Origin: Sphaerothrix epifaneia
GTDB taxonomy: Bacteria; Cyanobacteriota; Cyanobacteriia; Phormidesmidales; Phormidesmidaceae
NCBI RefSeq assembly: GCF_042788235.1
Contig: NZ_JBHZOL010000075.1
Span: forward strand, 127,814-191,813
Reading direction: 5' to 3'
Length of the DNA: 64,000 bases
How positions within the stretch are numbered: the stretch's first letter is position 1; the number at the start of each line of letters is the position of its first letter. Below, piece by piece: positions 35,532 to 44,026 of the stretch. Both the position numbers and the translations under genes were made by a program. The notes beneath the pieces are model-generated. The model was not told the DNA's origin and did not search any database. It saw only the letters and a list, made by a program, of their open reading frames with translations.

Positions 35532-36676
35532 ACGGCATTCCCCTAGCCTGGTACAACCTGCTACACGAGCGCACCCGCTTGTTGGTTGCGATCGCAGGTG
35601 TCTCCTTTGCCGTGCTGCTAATTTTTATGAACCTGGGATTTTTGGGGGCTTTGATTACCACTGCAACCAACTTTTACACCCAGTTCAATGCCGAGATTTT
35701 TTTAATTTCACCCCAGTCTCTCGAAATCAGCTCTACTCAACCTTTTCCGATCGAGCGACTATACCAAGTCGCAGGGATTGAGGGCGTTGAAGCCGCTATG
35801 CCCCTTTATGCCGACTACATGCTATGGCGCAATCCCGAAACACGCATCAGCCGAGCCATGTTTGTCTATGGCATTAATCCTGAAGATCCGGTGTTTTTAA
35901 TGCCAGAGCTGCAAACCCCCGCCGCCCAGCAAATCCTCCGGCAGCCGAATGTAGTCTTCATCGACAGCTTATCTCGACCTGAGTTTGGCCCTCAAACCAC
36001 GGGGCTAGAAACTGAAGCCGACCGTCGCCAAGTCACTATTGGCGGTCAGTACACCCTCGGCGGCGGCTTTGCAGCAGATGGCACGCTGATTATGAGCGAT
36101 CAAAATTTTCGACGTTTTTTTGATCCCCGACCGCTAGACTTAATTAACGTCGGCTTGATCAAGCTAGCCCCTACCGCCGACATTGACCGCACTGCGGCGG
36201 CTTTGCAAGAGCAGTTACCAGCAGATGTACTGGTATTAACTAAAACAGAAATTATTGAGCGCGATCGCAATTTTTGGATTCAAACCACCTCGATTGGTTT
36301 CATCTTTAGCTTGGGCGTGGCTGTGTCTTTCATCGTCGGCACCGTTATTGTCTACCAGATTCTTTACACCGACATTCGCGATCATTTACCTGAATACGCC
36401 ACCCTCAAAGCAATGGGCTATCGCAACAGCTACCTGTTTAAGGTGGTGCTGCAAGAAGCGGTGCTGTTAGCCTTAATGGGCTATGTGCCAGGGTTGCTAG
36501 TGTCGCTGGTGCTGTATCAGCTAACGGTGAGCGCCACCGCTGGTAGCTTGCCCATCAGCATGAATCTAGGCCGGGTCATTTTTGTGCTGATCCTTACCGT
36601 GCTGATGTGTGGTCTGTCGGGGCTAGCCTCAGTGCGGCGGGCGATGCAGGCTGATCCGGCAGATGTCTTTGCTTAA
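35528..36676 (+). CDS. devC: DevC-type ABC permease, copy 1
   Basis: A 382-residue FtsX/MacB-type permease: a first helix near 17-45, a large extracytoplasmic domain (about 45-255), then three helices with DHLPEYATLKAMGY, the coupling segment, near 283. It pairs with the ATPase downstream and the adaptor upstream. It overlaps devB by 4 nt and the second DevC by 14 nt. It is about as long as standalone DevC proteins, so it is not a split gene. The conserved Y-ATLKAMGY motif is shared by both copies. Confidence 0.88.
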   Translation: MNGIPLAWYNLLHERTRLLVAIAGVSFAVLLIFMNLGFLGALITTATNFYTQFNAEIFLISPQSLEISSTQPFPIERLYQVAGIEGVEAAMPLYADYMLWRNPETRISRAMFVYGINPEDPVFLMPELQTPAAQQILRQPNVVFIDSLSRPEFGPQTTGLETEADRRQVTIGGQYTLGGGFAADGTLIMSDQNFRRFFDPRPLDLINVGLIKLAPTADIDRTAAALQEQLPADVLVLTKTEIIERDRNFWIQTTSIGFIFSLGVAVSFIVGTVIVYQILYTDIRDHLPEYATLKAMGYRNSYLFKVVLQEAVLLALMGYVPGLLVSLVLYQLTVSATAGSLPISMNLGRVIFVLILTVLMCGLSGLASVRRAMQADPADVFA

Positions 36677-37862
36677 AAGGGTTAAAGCCGTGTGGAAGCG
36701 AACACCATTAGCCATCCTGAATCTAATTCACGATCGCCGCAAGTTTATCACCTCTCTGGGCGGCGTCGGCTTTGCCGTCTTGCTGATGTTTTTATTTACT
36801 GGCTTTATGAACGCCCTTTACGACAGCCAGCTACAGCTTTTGAATCAGTTGAATGGTGAAATCGTCATGATTAATCGACTCAAATCTAATATGTTTGTGC
36901 CGATTGCTTTTGCTAGACGACGGCTGTACCAAGCTAGAGCCTACGAAGGGGTTGAAGATGCCTACCCGATCTACATTAGCGATGCCAACTGGAAAAATCC
37001 AGAAACACGAAAGACGCGTCCGGTCAGAGTCTTAGCTTTCAACTTGGGCGATCCGGTCTTGCTGATGCCAGAAGTCTTAGCGCATTTAGAAGCGCTAAAG
37101 CTACCCAATACCGCCATCATTGACACCAAAGCCCGACCAGAAGTGGGGCCAACACAAGTTGGCATTGAAACTGAGCTAGCTGAGCGCCAGATTCGTATTG
37201 TCGGTACCTACTCGCTGGGCACCGACTTTGCTTCTGGCAACGGCAACTTAATCATGAGCGACCTTAATTTCTTGCGCTATTTTGCCAATCGCGGCCCCGA
37301 AGAAGAAGAACGCAGCTTTGCCACCGCCGATGTGGGTTTGATCAAAGTCCGGCCTGGAACCGACATTGATCGTCTCGTTGGCGTTTTGCAGCAAAACATT
37401 CCTAACGACGTTTTAATTTTGCCCCGAGATGGCCCAAGTGGATTTGTTGCCCGCGAGCGAGCCTACTGGCAAGAAAACACCAATATTGGCTTTGTCTTTA
37501 CCTTGCTGACTGCGATGGGCTTTGTAGTAGGGATTATTTTGGTTTACCAAATTCTTTACACAGACGTAGCCGATCATTGGGCTGAGTATGCCACCCTCAA
37601 AGCAATGGGCTATAAAAACAGCTTTTTGTTTGGCATTGTCATGCAAGAGGCGGCGGTGCTGTCGCTGTTGGGATTTATTCCGGGTTTTTTGGTGGCAGCT
37701 TTGTTATACACGCTAGCGGGCACCGCCACTGGACTCTTGTTTGAGATGACGCTGCAGCGTATTTTTGCCCTCTATGGTCTGACTTTTGTGATGTGTCTGA
37801 TTTCGGGGGCGATCGCGGTTCGTAAAGTTCAATCTACTGACCCAGCAGAGGTGTTTGGATGA
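36663..37862 (+). CDS. DevC-type ABC permease, copy 2
   Basis: A second full-length DevC-like permease of 399 residues with the same plan: N-terminal helix, extracytoplasmic domain, three C-terminal helices, and coupling motif YATLKAMGYKN near 303. It is clearly homologous to the preceding gene but diverged through most of the extracytoplasmic domain (for example MINRLKSNMF against ISPQSLEISS). It overlaps copy 1 by 14 nt and devA by 4 nt, so the operon encodes two distinct permeases and one ATPase. A heterodimeric permease is the natural inference. Confidence 0.87.
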   Translation: MSLLKRVKAVWKRTPLAILNLIHDRRKFITSLGGVGFAVLLMFLFTGFMNALYDSQLQLLNQLNGEIVMINRLKSNMFVPIAFARRRLYQARAYEGVEDAYPIYISDANWKNPETRKTRPVRVLAFNLGDPVLLMPEVLAHLEALKLPNTAIIDTKARPEVGPTQVGIETELAERQIRIVGTYSLGTDFASGNGNLIMSDLNFLRYFANRGPEEEERSFATADVGLIKVRPGTDIDRLVGVLQQNIPNDVLILPRDGPSGFVARERAYWQENTNIGFVFTLLTAMGFVVGIILVYQILYTDVADHWAEYATLKAMGYKNSFLFGIVMQEAAVLSLLGFIPGFLVAALLYTLAGTATGLLFEMTLQRIFALYGLTFVMCLISGAIAVRKVQSTDPAEVFG

Positions 37863-38644
37863 GAGAGGTCACCGATACTCCTAACCTCCCTACCGCTGCC
37901 GTACCAGAGGCGATCGCGGTGCAGATTCGCCATTTGAACTATTACTTTGGTCGGGGCGACTTGCGCAAACAAGTGTTGTTTGACATTAGCTTAGATTTGC
38001 CCGTGGGTCAGATTGTGATTATGACCGGGCCATCGGGATCAGGTAAAACGACGCTGCTGACGCTTATTGGCGCTTTGCGCTCAGCACACCAAGGTAGCTT
38101 AACCGTCTTAGGCCAAGAATTGGTCGGCTTGGGCAACCGTCAACTGGTTCAGGTGCGCCGCAATATTGGCTTTATCTTTCAAGCTCACAATTTGTTTGAA
38201 TCGCTAACTGCCGCTCAAAATGTAGAAATGGCGGTAGAACTGCTGGGCAACTTTGATTCTAAACACGAGCAAGCTGTAGAGATCTTGGCTCAAATCGGCT
38301 TGAAAGATCGCGTCAATTACAAACCGCAATCGCTCTCAGGTGGGCAAAAACAACGAGTGGCGATCGCGCGGGCTTTGGTCAATCAACCGCGTTTGGTGCT
38401 AGCAGACGAACCAACAGCCGCTTTAGATAAAAAATCAGGACGTGATGTTGTCACCCTGATGCAAAAGCTAGCCAAAGAACAGCAGCGAACAATCTTGATG
38501 GTGACCCATGACAACCGCATCTTAGACGTTGCCGATCGCATTATTAATTTGGTCGATGGTCGCTTAGAGTCCGATCAAGATTTGGGCAACTTTGTTCAAA
38601 CCCATGATCCCAAAAGTCTCGATCGCCGCATGTTTATTATGTAA
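37859..38644 (+). CDS. devA: DevA-type ABC exporter ATPase
   Basis: A 261-residue ATPase of the MacB/LolD/DevA group. Walker A is GPSGSGKTTLLTLIG near 59, the signature LSGGQKQRVAIARA near 158, Walker B VLADEPTAALD, and the switch His VTHDNRI. The extended N-terminus (about 20 residues) is variable. It energises the two DevC proteins encoded just upstream. It overlaps the second DevC by four nucleotides and is followed after 6 nt by a YbjN-like gene. Confidence 0.92.
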   Translation: MREVTDTPNLPTAAVPEAIAVQIRHLNYYFGRGDLRKQVLFDISLDLPVGQIVIMTGPSGSGKTTLLTLIGALRSAHQGSLTVLGQELVGLGNRQLVQVRRNIGFIFQAHNLFESLTAAQNVEMAVELLGNFDSKHEQAVEILAQIGLKDRVNYKPQSLSGGQKQRVAIARALVNQPRLVLADEPTAALDKKSGRDVVTLMQKLAKEQQRTILMVTHDNRILDVADRIINLVDGRLESDQDLGNFVQTHDPKSLDRRMFIM

Positions 38645-38650
38645 GCCCCT

Positions 38651-39136
38651 ATGCTGATGGAGTTTGCCAACCAGGTACAGCAGCTCACTCATAAAAAAGT
38701 CGCTGACTATCTTACCCAAACCCAGCTTTTCAAAGACTCGTTGCGAGTTCATCCCCAACGACCCAAATTTGATATTCTCTACGGCTCGACGATGGTAGAA
38801 GTCGAAGTTTTACCCTGGGAAGTGCATCCCTGGGAAACCGCCGACTTAGCGATTGTTCGGGCAACTAGCTGCGTTACCATTGGCAGCAGTCTGGCGTGTG
38901 ACCTGCTCAAGTTTTTGCTGCTAGAAAATCGTCGTATGCGCTTTGGTGCTTTTCATATTGACGAAGCCGGACAGGTGCTATTTGCCGAAAGCGTACTGGG
39001 GGGCGAAAATATGGATCTAATGGAGCTGCAAACCTGCATTCTGTCAGTAGTCACGATTGCCGACACTTATGACGATATCATTGCCGCTCGCTTTGGCGGG
39101 CAGCGAGGGATCGATCGCACCTCCGTAGACATTTAG
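38651..39136 (+). CDS. Small alpha/beta protein, YbjN-like
   Basis: A 161-residue protein resembling the YbjN / type III secretion chaperone-like fold: helix VQQLTHKKVADYL, then strands with FDILYGSTMVEVEVLPWEVHP, LAIVRATSCVTIGS and FGAFHIDEAGQVLFAES, then a C-terminal helix. Proteins of this fold often act as chaperones or binding partners. It starts 6 nt after devA, so it is probably the last gene of the exporter operon, perhaps an accessory. The family call is tentative. Confidence 0.72.
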   Translation: MLMEFANQVQQLTHKKVADYLTQTQLFKDSLRVHPQRPKFDILYGSTMVEVEVLPWEVHPWETADLAIVRATSCVTIGSSLACDLLKFLLLENRRMRFGAFHIDEAGQVLFAESVLGGENMDLMELQTCILSVVTIADTYDDIIAARFGGQRGIDRTSVDI

Positions 39137-39233
39137 AAAATCTTGCCGCCGAAAAAACAGCGCTTCATAGTCTCTTGAGGCAACAGCAAGCAACAGCAGC
39201 TAAGCCCATCTCTTTAGTCACTTTTTGAAATTG

Positions 39234-39257
39234 CCCGCGCTGGCAGAAGCGTGCGGG
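39234..39257. terminator. Hairpin between convergent genes
   Basis: CCCGC-GCT (39234-39241) pairs with AGC-GT-GCGGG (39248-39257), leaving a two-base bulge. It lies between the ends of the convergent operon and SRPBCC gene. No T-run follows on either strand, so termination is uncertain. Confidence 0.3.
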
Positions 39258-39301
39258 TAAAAGCACAACGCCGCTTTTTCCACATCCGTTTAATCCGTTC
39301 T

Positions 39302-39748
39302 CTATTCCAAACGCTCAGCCACCTGCTTTAGCCGCTGCAGTTGAGCTTGCATATCTTGCTGCGTCCACTTGGCTGCAAACGTGTTAAAACCAAAAGCGAC
39401 AATGGGGTTTGGAACTTTAAACTCAAAGCGATTGAGTAACTGTGTCCCCTGTTCGTGCGGTAAACACTCCCAGCGATCGCGTCCCTGAAAAAATCCTTCA
39501 AATTGCCAAACCACCAATCCTGGTTCTCGTTCAACCACGGTACTTATCAACGTGGGCTGAAGCAATGGAACATCGACAATAAAGCGACTTTGGCTACCTA
39601 GTGCCGAAGTCCACTCGCCAATCGGCTCGCAGCGCAATGCCGGATTTAACCAGCGATGCATCAGATCTAAATCAACAATGCAGCGCTCAACCGTGGTCGC
39701 ACTGGCCCGAATAAAAATAGTCTGCTCAAAAACGCGGTTGTCTGGCAT
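39302..39748 (-). CDS. SRPBCC (START-like) ligand-binding protein
   Basis: A 148-residue protein from ATG at 39748; a TTG three codons earlier is less likely. The START/Bet v1-like fold is suggested by the N-terminal VFEQTIFIRASATTVERCI, several beta strands (FIVDVPLLQPTLIS, VVWQFEGFFQGRD) and the final long helix TFAAKWTQQDMQAQLQRLK, all in the order expected for polyketide cyclase-like proteins. It probably binds a hydrophobic ligand. It converges with the Dev operon and is divergent from the MscS-like gene. Confidence 0.83.
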   Translation of the reverse strand: MPDNRVFEQTIFIRASATTVERCIVDLDLMHRWLNPALRCEPIGEWTSALGSQSRFIVDVPLLQPTLISTVVEREPGLVVWQFEGFFQGRDRWECLPHEQGTQLLNRFEFKVPNPIVAFGFNTFAAKWTQQDMQAQLQRLKQVAERLE

Positions 39749-40048
39749 CTCTCGCAAGCAGCAGGTCTATCTAAGGCTGGATGACAGCAAGAATCTCAGA
39801 AATTACGCTTTTTTATCAGTAAAATTGCTTAATTTCTCTCAGTTCCTTGACGGCAGCCCCTAAAATTCCCACTATTAATGTGAATTCTCGATGAACCCAG
39901 GGTTATCCCTTTTTGGCCTCTCTCTTAAGCCTACTTGATTAGAGAAGTTACTTGGGGCTTGTGAAAATTTTGGTTTCACGTCAGTCTTTCACCAGAGGCT
40001 AGCCTTTAACTCGTCAGTCTCGCCTTCTTTGACTACAGAACAAAATTC

Positions 40049-41695
40049 ATGATCATGACTCTTCAGACTGCAGCAGAGATTTATTCTGCTTTGCCCATTC
40101 CTCCGATCCTTGCCCAAGAGGGTGACACCAATGTTTTTGTCACTCAGCTAGGCAATCGGTTTGGTAGCTTTCTGCCTAATTTGGTCGCCGCTATCCTCAT
40201 TTTGCTAGCTGGCTGGCTGATTGCGACGATCGCCGCGTCGCTGACCCGTGGCTTGCTCAATCGCACCAACCTGGATGATCGCATTGCCAACATGGTAATG
40301 GGACGCGATCGCGATCAAGATGTTCCAGTCGAAAACTGGATTGCAACCGTCGTCTACTGGATCATTTTGATCTTTACGCTGGTTGCTTTTCTTAAAGCCT
40401 TGAATCTGACCGAAGTGTCAGAACCGCTGAACAACTTACTACAGCAAATCTTTTTATACCTACCGAGGATTGCCGGAGCAGCGCTGCTGTTAGGGTTGGC
40501 ATGGCTGATTGCGACTCTAGTTAAGCTGTTAGTGACGCGAGGACTGTCTCGCTTTAACTTAGACGATCGCCTAGCCGAGCAGACCGGGGGCAACACTGGC
40601 CCTTTTCTGGTCAATGAGACCATTGGCGATATTCTTTACTGGTTTGTTTTTCTATTATTTTTGCCGCTGATTTTGAGCGCTCTAGAGTTAGAAGGGCTGC
40701 TCGAACCCGTTCAAGATTTAATCGATCAGTTCCTCTCAGCAATTCCCCAAATTCTGACCGCACTGCTGGTTCTGGGCATTGGCTGGCTCATCGCCCGGAT
40801 CGTACGCGGCATTGTCACCAACTTTTTGATCGCCACTGGCATCGATCGCTTAGGCACTCGTTTTGGCCTAGCTGAAACCACTCGCGAAGGGGTAGCGCTT
40901 TCAAACCTTATCGGCACGATTGTTTACGTACTGATTCTGATTCCTGTCGCGATTGTAGCCCTCAATGAGCTAGACCTAGAAGCCGTTTCTGCCCCCGCTA
41001 TTGTTATGTTAGAGCGGGCGCTAGCTGCCGTACCGCAAATCGTGACGGCGGGTTTAATCATTATCATTGCCTACGTGGTGGGGCGCTTTGTTGCAGATTT
41101 GGTCAGCAGTATTCTCACCAGTGTAGGGTTCGATCGCATCTTTGGCGTTTTGGGCTTGCCTGAACTCTCAGTATCGGCTGCCAGAGAAGTCCGTACCATC
41201 CCTAATACAGAAGGTCAGCCAGAAACGACCGTACAAACACCAGGAAGCACTCCTTCAGAAATTGTTGGCATCATTGTCTTGGTGGGTATTGTCCTATTTG
41301 GCATTATTACAGCCACCGAAACCTTGGGCTTTGACCAGCTCACCGACATTGTGCGGGCAATTATGCGAGTATCTGCTCGCGTTCTCAGCGGTGTGGTTGT
41401 TTTTGCGATCGGCTTGTACTTCTCGAACCTGGCCTTTAGAGCCATCACCAGCATCAATAATCCTCAAGCCCGCACGTTGGCTCAAGCCGCCCGGATTATT
41501 ACCATTGCTTTTGTGGGAGCTATGGCTCTACAGCAAGCAGGGGTAGCCACTGACATTGTGAACCTTGCTTTTGGCTTGCTGCTGGGGGCAGTTGCCGTTG
41601 CGATCGCGATCGCCTTTGGTCTAGGCGGACGCGATATTGCGGCAGAACAAATGCGTGAATGGCTCAATAGCTTTAAGAACAATCGGCCTTACTAA
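40049..41695 (+). CDS. MscS-like membrane protein with repeated TM-helix modules
   Basis: A 548-residue polytopic protein with four copies of a helix module (LPNLVAAILILLAGWLIA, LPRIAGAALLLGLAWLIA, IPQILTALLVLGIGWLIA, VPQIVTAGLIIIIAYVVG). The C-terminal segment AIAIAFGLGGRDIAAEQM resembles the pore helix of MscS. The beta domain that follows in real MscS is missing, since the protein ends 20 residues later. Family members are annotated as mechanosensitive channels, but gating here is uncertain. The protein reads as a channel-like or bundle protein in a membrane. A hairpin terminator follows. Confidence 0.85.
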   Translation: MIMTLQTAAEIYSALPIPPILAQEGDTNVFVTQLGNRFGSFLPNLVAAILILLAGWLIATIAASLTRGLLNRTNLDDRIANMVMGRDRDQDVPVENWIATVVYWIILIFTLVAFLKALNLTEVSEPLNNLLQQIFLYLPRIAGAALLLGLAWLIATLVKLLVTRGLSRFNLDDRLAEQTGGNTGPFLVNETIGDILYWFVFLLFLPLILSALELEGLLEPVQDLIDQFLSAIPQILTALLVLGIGWLIARIVRGIVTNFLIATGIDRLGTRFGLAETTREGVALSNLIGTIVYVLILIPVAIVALNELDLEAVSAPAIVMLERALAAVPQIVTAGLIIIIAYVVGRFVADLVSSILTSVGFDRIFGVLGLPELSVSAAREVRTIPNTEGQPETTVQTPGSTPSEIVGIIVLVGIVLFGIITATETLGFDQLTDIVRAIMRVSARVLSGVVVFAIGLYFSNLAFRAITSINNPQARTLAQAARIITIAFVGAMALQQAGVATDIVNLAFGLLLGAVAVAIAIAFGLGGRDIAAEQMREWLNSFKNNRPY

Positions 41696-41735
41696 GCTTT
41701 GGCTCAGTTCGTTACTTAAACCTTGCTTGAACCTT

Positions 41736-41795
41736 AAAACCCCGAATTCCTAATCGCGCCTGAATGCTCGGCGACGATGAAGAGTCCGGGGTTTT
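41736..41795. terminator. Long hairpin between convergent genes
   Basis: AAAACCCCG (41736-41744) pairs with CGGGGTTTT (41787-41795) over 9 bp. A second imperfect stem fits within the 42-nt loop (TCG-C-GCC with GGC-G-A-CGA). The A and T ends make it usable from both strands; it lies between the MscS-like gene and the GNAT gene. Confidence 0.55.
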
Positions 41796-41845
41796 ATCGC
41801 TGCAGGCAAAAGCAGAGACTAGGCAAAATGAAAAACTTTCTGCCT

Positions 41846-42361
41846 TTAGCTATACATTGCCAAATCTGCTAATGCGGTGCCCGTCACTCGGCAAAGCTGC
41901 CATTCGGGTTTAATGTCAGCCCCCATACGTTGATAAAACTCAATTGCAGGCGTATTCCAGTCTAAAACACTCCAGTCTAGCCGCCCACAACCTCGTTCGA
42001 CCGCTACCTGAGCGACGTGTCGAATCAGGGCTTTACCAATTCCTTGCCCCCGGTAAGCGGGCAGCACAAAAAGATCTTCTAGATACACACCGGGCCTCAT
42101 CAAAAAAGTCGAAAAGTTATGGAAAAACAGAGCGAACCCAGCAGCCGTTCCCTGCACTCTGGCGACCAAAGCTTCAGCATAGGGGCGATCGCCAAACAAG
42201 TGCTCGTGCAAATCAGCCGCAGTGCCAGTAACCTCGTGAGCTAGTTTTTCATACTCAGCCAAAGCCCTAACCAACTCAAACAAAGCCGGGATGTCAGTGG
42301 GTGTGGCCGCCTCAATCGTAAGATTTTCTGCCAAGTCAGAAGGATTGTGCATCGTTGCCAT
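41846..42361 (-). CDS. GNAT acetyltransferase, diamine type
   Basis: An N-acetyltransferase of 171 residues. The acetyl-CoA loop is VLPAYRGQGIGKALIRHVA near 97 (in parts: RGQGIGKAL), and the C-terminal helix carries GCGRLDWSVLDWNTPAIEFY near 125 with the Trp-Asn pair typical of diamine N-acetyltransferase-like proteins. A GTG one codon upstream is also possible. The substrate could be a polyamine or thialysine. It converges with the MscS-like gene and is 168 nt from sodX on the same strand. Confidence 0.88.
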   Translation of the reverse strand: MATMHNPSDLAENLTIEAATPTDIPALFELVRALAEYEKLAHEVTGTAADLHEHLFGDRPYAEALVARVQGTAAGFALFFHNFSTFLMRPGVYLEDLFVLPAYRGQGIGKALIRHVAQVAVERGCGRLDWSVLDWNTPAIEFYQRMGADIKPEWQLCRVTGTALADLAMYS

Positions 42362-42529
42362 CACAAGTTCGTGTACTACCTATCAGCAATCTAATTTTTG
42401 CGGCCAACTGCCGCCGCAAATCAACACTAGCGTTAGCATCCCAGTTGAGATAGCTATAGCCGAAACACTCCAATAGCTAAAGCCCCAAAAACTTTTTTTC
42501 TGCCCTCTACCTTGAGCTTCAGACAATCC

Positions 42530-42886
42530 TCAACAGAAGAATCGACAGACAACTTTGCCGAGTATTTGGTGAGCGGCCACAGCGCCAAACACACGGCTAT
42601 CTTCACTAGCAGCCCTATTGTCGCCTTGAAGTAAACAAGCTCCTTCTGCCGTAACCGCCACCACTCGCTTGATGATGCGAAAGTTAGAGCGCTGGGGATG
42701 TAGCGCCACAACCAAATCTCCAACTTGTGGCTGCGCCTGACTATAAGCGGTGGGGTCTAGCAAAACTTCGTCGCCTGGTTGCAAGAGTGGCTGCATCGAG
42801 CAGTTGACCACCCGGAATCGTTGACGTTTTTTGAAACACCAAAGCAGCAGATCTAGCCACCTGCTGCTGGGTAAATCGCCTGTCAT
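42530..42886 (-). CDS. sodX: Nickel superoxide dismutase maturation peptidase
   Basis: A signal-peptidase-like (S24/S26) enzyme of 118 residues. The catalytic Ser lies in NCSMQPLLQPGDEVLL near residue 30, and the Lys in FRIIKRVVAV near 70, followed by LQGDN. The length and the nearby sodN support SodX, which removes the N-terminal extension of NiSOD so that the Ni site can form. I use the ATG at 42886; the TTG at 42910 adds eight residues. A 380-nt gap separates it from sodN, longer than the usual tight arrangement. Confidence 0.88.
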   Translation of the reverse strand: MTGDLPSSRWLDLLLWCFKKRQRFRVVNCSMQPLLQPGDEVLLDPTAYSQAQPQVGDLVVALHPQRSNFRIIKRVVAVTAEGACLLQGDNRAASEDSRVFGAVAAHQILGKVVCRFFC

Positions 42887-42910
42887 TTTTGCAACAAATC
42901 TGACGAACAA

Positions 42911-43290
42911 ATTGATTGGAAACGATACAAAGTTCTGGGTTATTCCGCTGCCATCAAACTGGCGTCAGAGCTGGATTGCTCGTAGGCCAAAACAACGTAA
43001 ATTCGTCGATTCTCCCTAGAATGAAAAAAAAGGGTTATCGCTGTAGCCACCGCGGTTAAGACCTTCAAATGGCTAAAACCCTTTATTCTGCCTTCTGCCT
43101 ATAGCCTTCTATCTTTGGCTAAGCTGTGCCGATAGCCTCACAGTTCTGTGTGAGCGGTCTTTTGCCGCCAGATTAAGTCTTGGATATAAAACAACGTTTC
43201 ATTCGGTTGTGCTGAGTCGGGATCGCTACGCGAACAACCCCGACTCGACATTAGCTATTGCAACGGCTGGCAAAGCAGGCGATCGCGCGA
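42911..43290. other. 380-nt gap between sodN and sodX
   Basis: No gene is supported. It holds GAGTCGGG/CCCGACTC (43214-43246), the hairpin CTCACA-GTTCTG-TGTGAG (43137-43154) with GCGG/CCGC beside it, and an STRR-like GCCTTCTGCC repeat (about 43085-43110). These may end the sodN message or be a repeat insertion. Confidence 0.55.
43137..43246 (-). terminator. Hairpin pair downstream of sodN
   Basis: On the minus strand GAGTCGGG...CCCGACTC (8 bp, loop 17 nt) lies 45 nt past the sodN stop, followed 59 nt later by CTCACA/TGTGAG (6 bp). There is no long U-tract, so they may stabilise the 3' end rather than terminate by a classical mechanism. Confidence 0.35.
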
Positions 43291-43764
43291 CTAGCTAGCG
43301 GTATACCAGGAAACATCGCGATCTTTAGTCGCCCAAAACATATTGTGGATTTTTTGCACAGCTTCCATCAGTTCTTGAGCGTGCTGTAGGCTGACTTCTA
43401 CTTTGCAAGCAGAGCAGAGTTTAGCAGCCTTCCAGAAGGTGTCATGCAGGTCGGGATACTTGTCTAGATGAACTGGCTTGAAGTAGTCAGTCCATAAAAT
43501 CAGAATTTCTTCCTTGGCTTTTTGAGCCTGCTCTTCTTTAATGGCAACGTAGCGGGATAGGGTGTTCTCGTAGGTAATCCAGGCTGCCTTATCGCTAGTT
43601 GCAGGAATTTCAAGATCCATGATTTTTTTAGTCATGGAAAGCACCGCTTCGGCGTTGATTCGAGCAGCAGACGGATCGTAAACACCACAAGGCCCGTCAC
43701 AGTGAGCATGAACCGCGGGGGCGGGAAACCAGGCTTTTAGTGTAGAAATTGCTTTGCTTAGCAT
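43291..43764 (-). CDS. sodN: Nickel superoxide dismutase precursor
   Basis: A 157-residue NiSOD precursor. The nickel hook HCDGPCGVYDP begins at residue 21, so the first 20 residues are the extension removed by SodX; the mature protein starts at His21 with Cys22 and Cys26 as ligands. The remaining helices match the four-helix bundle of the enzyme (homohexamer in known cases). It converts superoxide to oxygen and peroxide. No clear ribosome site precedes the ATG. sodX is on the same strand 404 nt downstream. Confidence 0.96.
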   Translation of the reverse strand: MLSKAISTLKAWFPAPAVHAHCDGPCGVYDPSAARINAEAVLSMTKKIMDLEIPATSDKAAWITYENTLSRYVAIKEEQAQKAKEEILILWTDYFKPVHLDKYPDLHDTFWKAAKLCSACKVEVSLQHAQELMEAVQKIHNMFWATKDRDVSWYTAS

Positions 43765-44026
43765 AGTGAATTAAAATTCGCTCGCTTTAGGAAAAATTAG
43801 AAATTGACAAAATTGGGGAAATTTAGAAACACCCTGTCTCAACCGATGAAGACAGATGCTAGGTGCAGCAGATCCATATACAGAATCTTTCAGCATCCCT
43901 ATCCCCCCCATCCCCATTTTTATGGCAACTGGTCGATTGCGACAAGTGTTTTGCCCGATCAAGGCCAACTTGTCTCGGGTTTTCTATCAAAAGTAGTAGA
44001 GTCGTCAGAGGCCATTACTGAACAAA

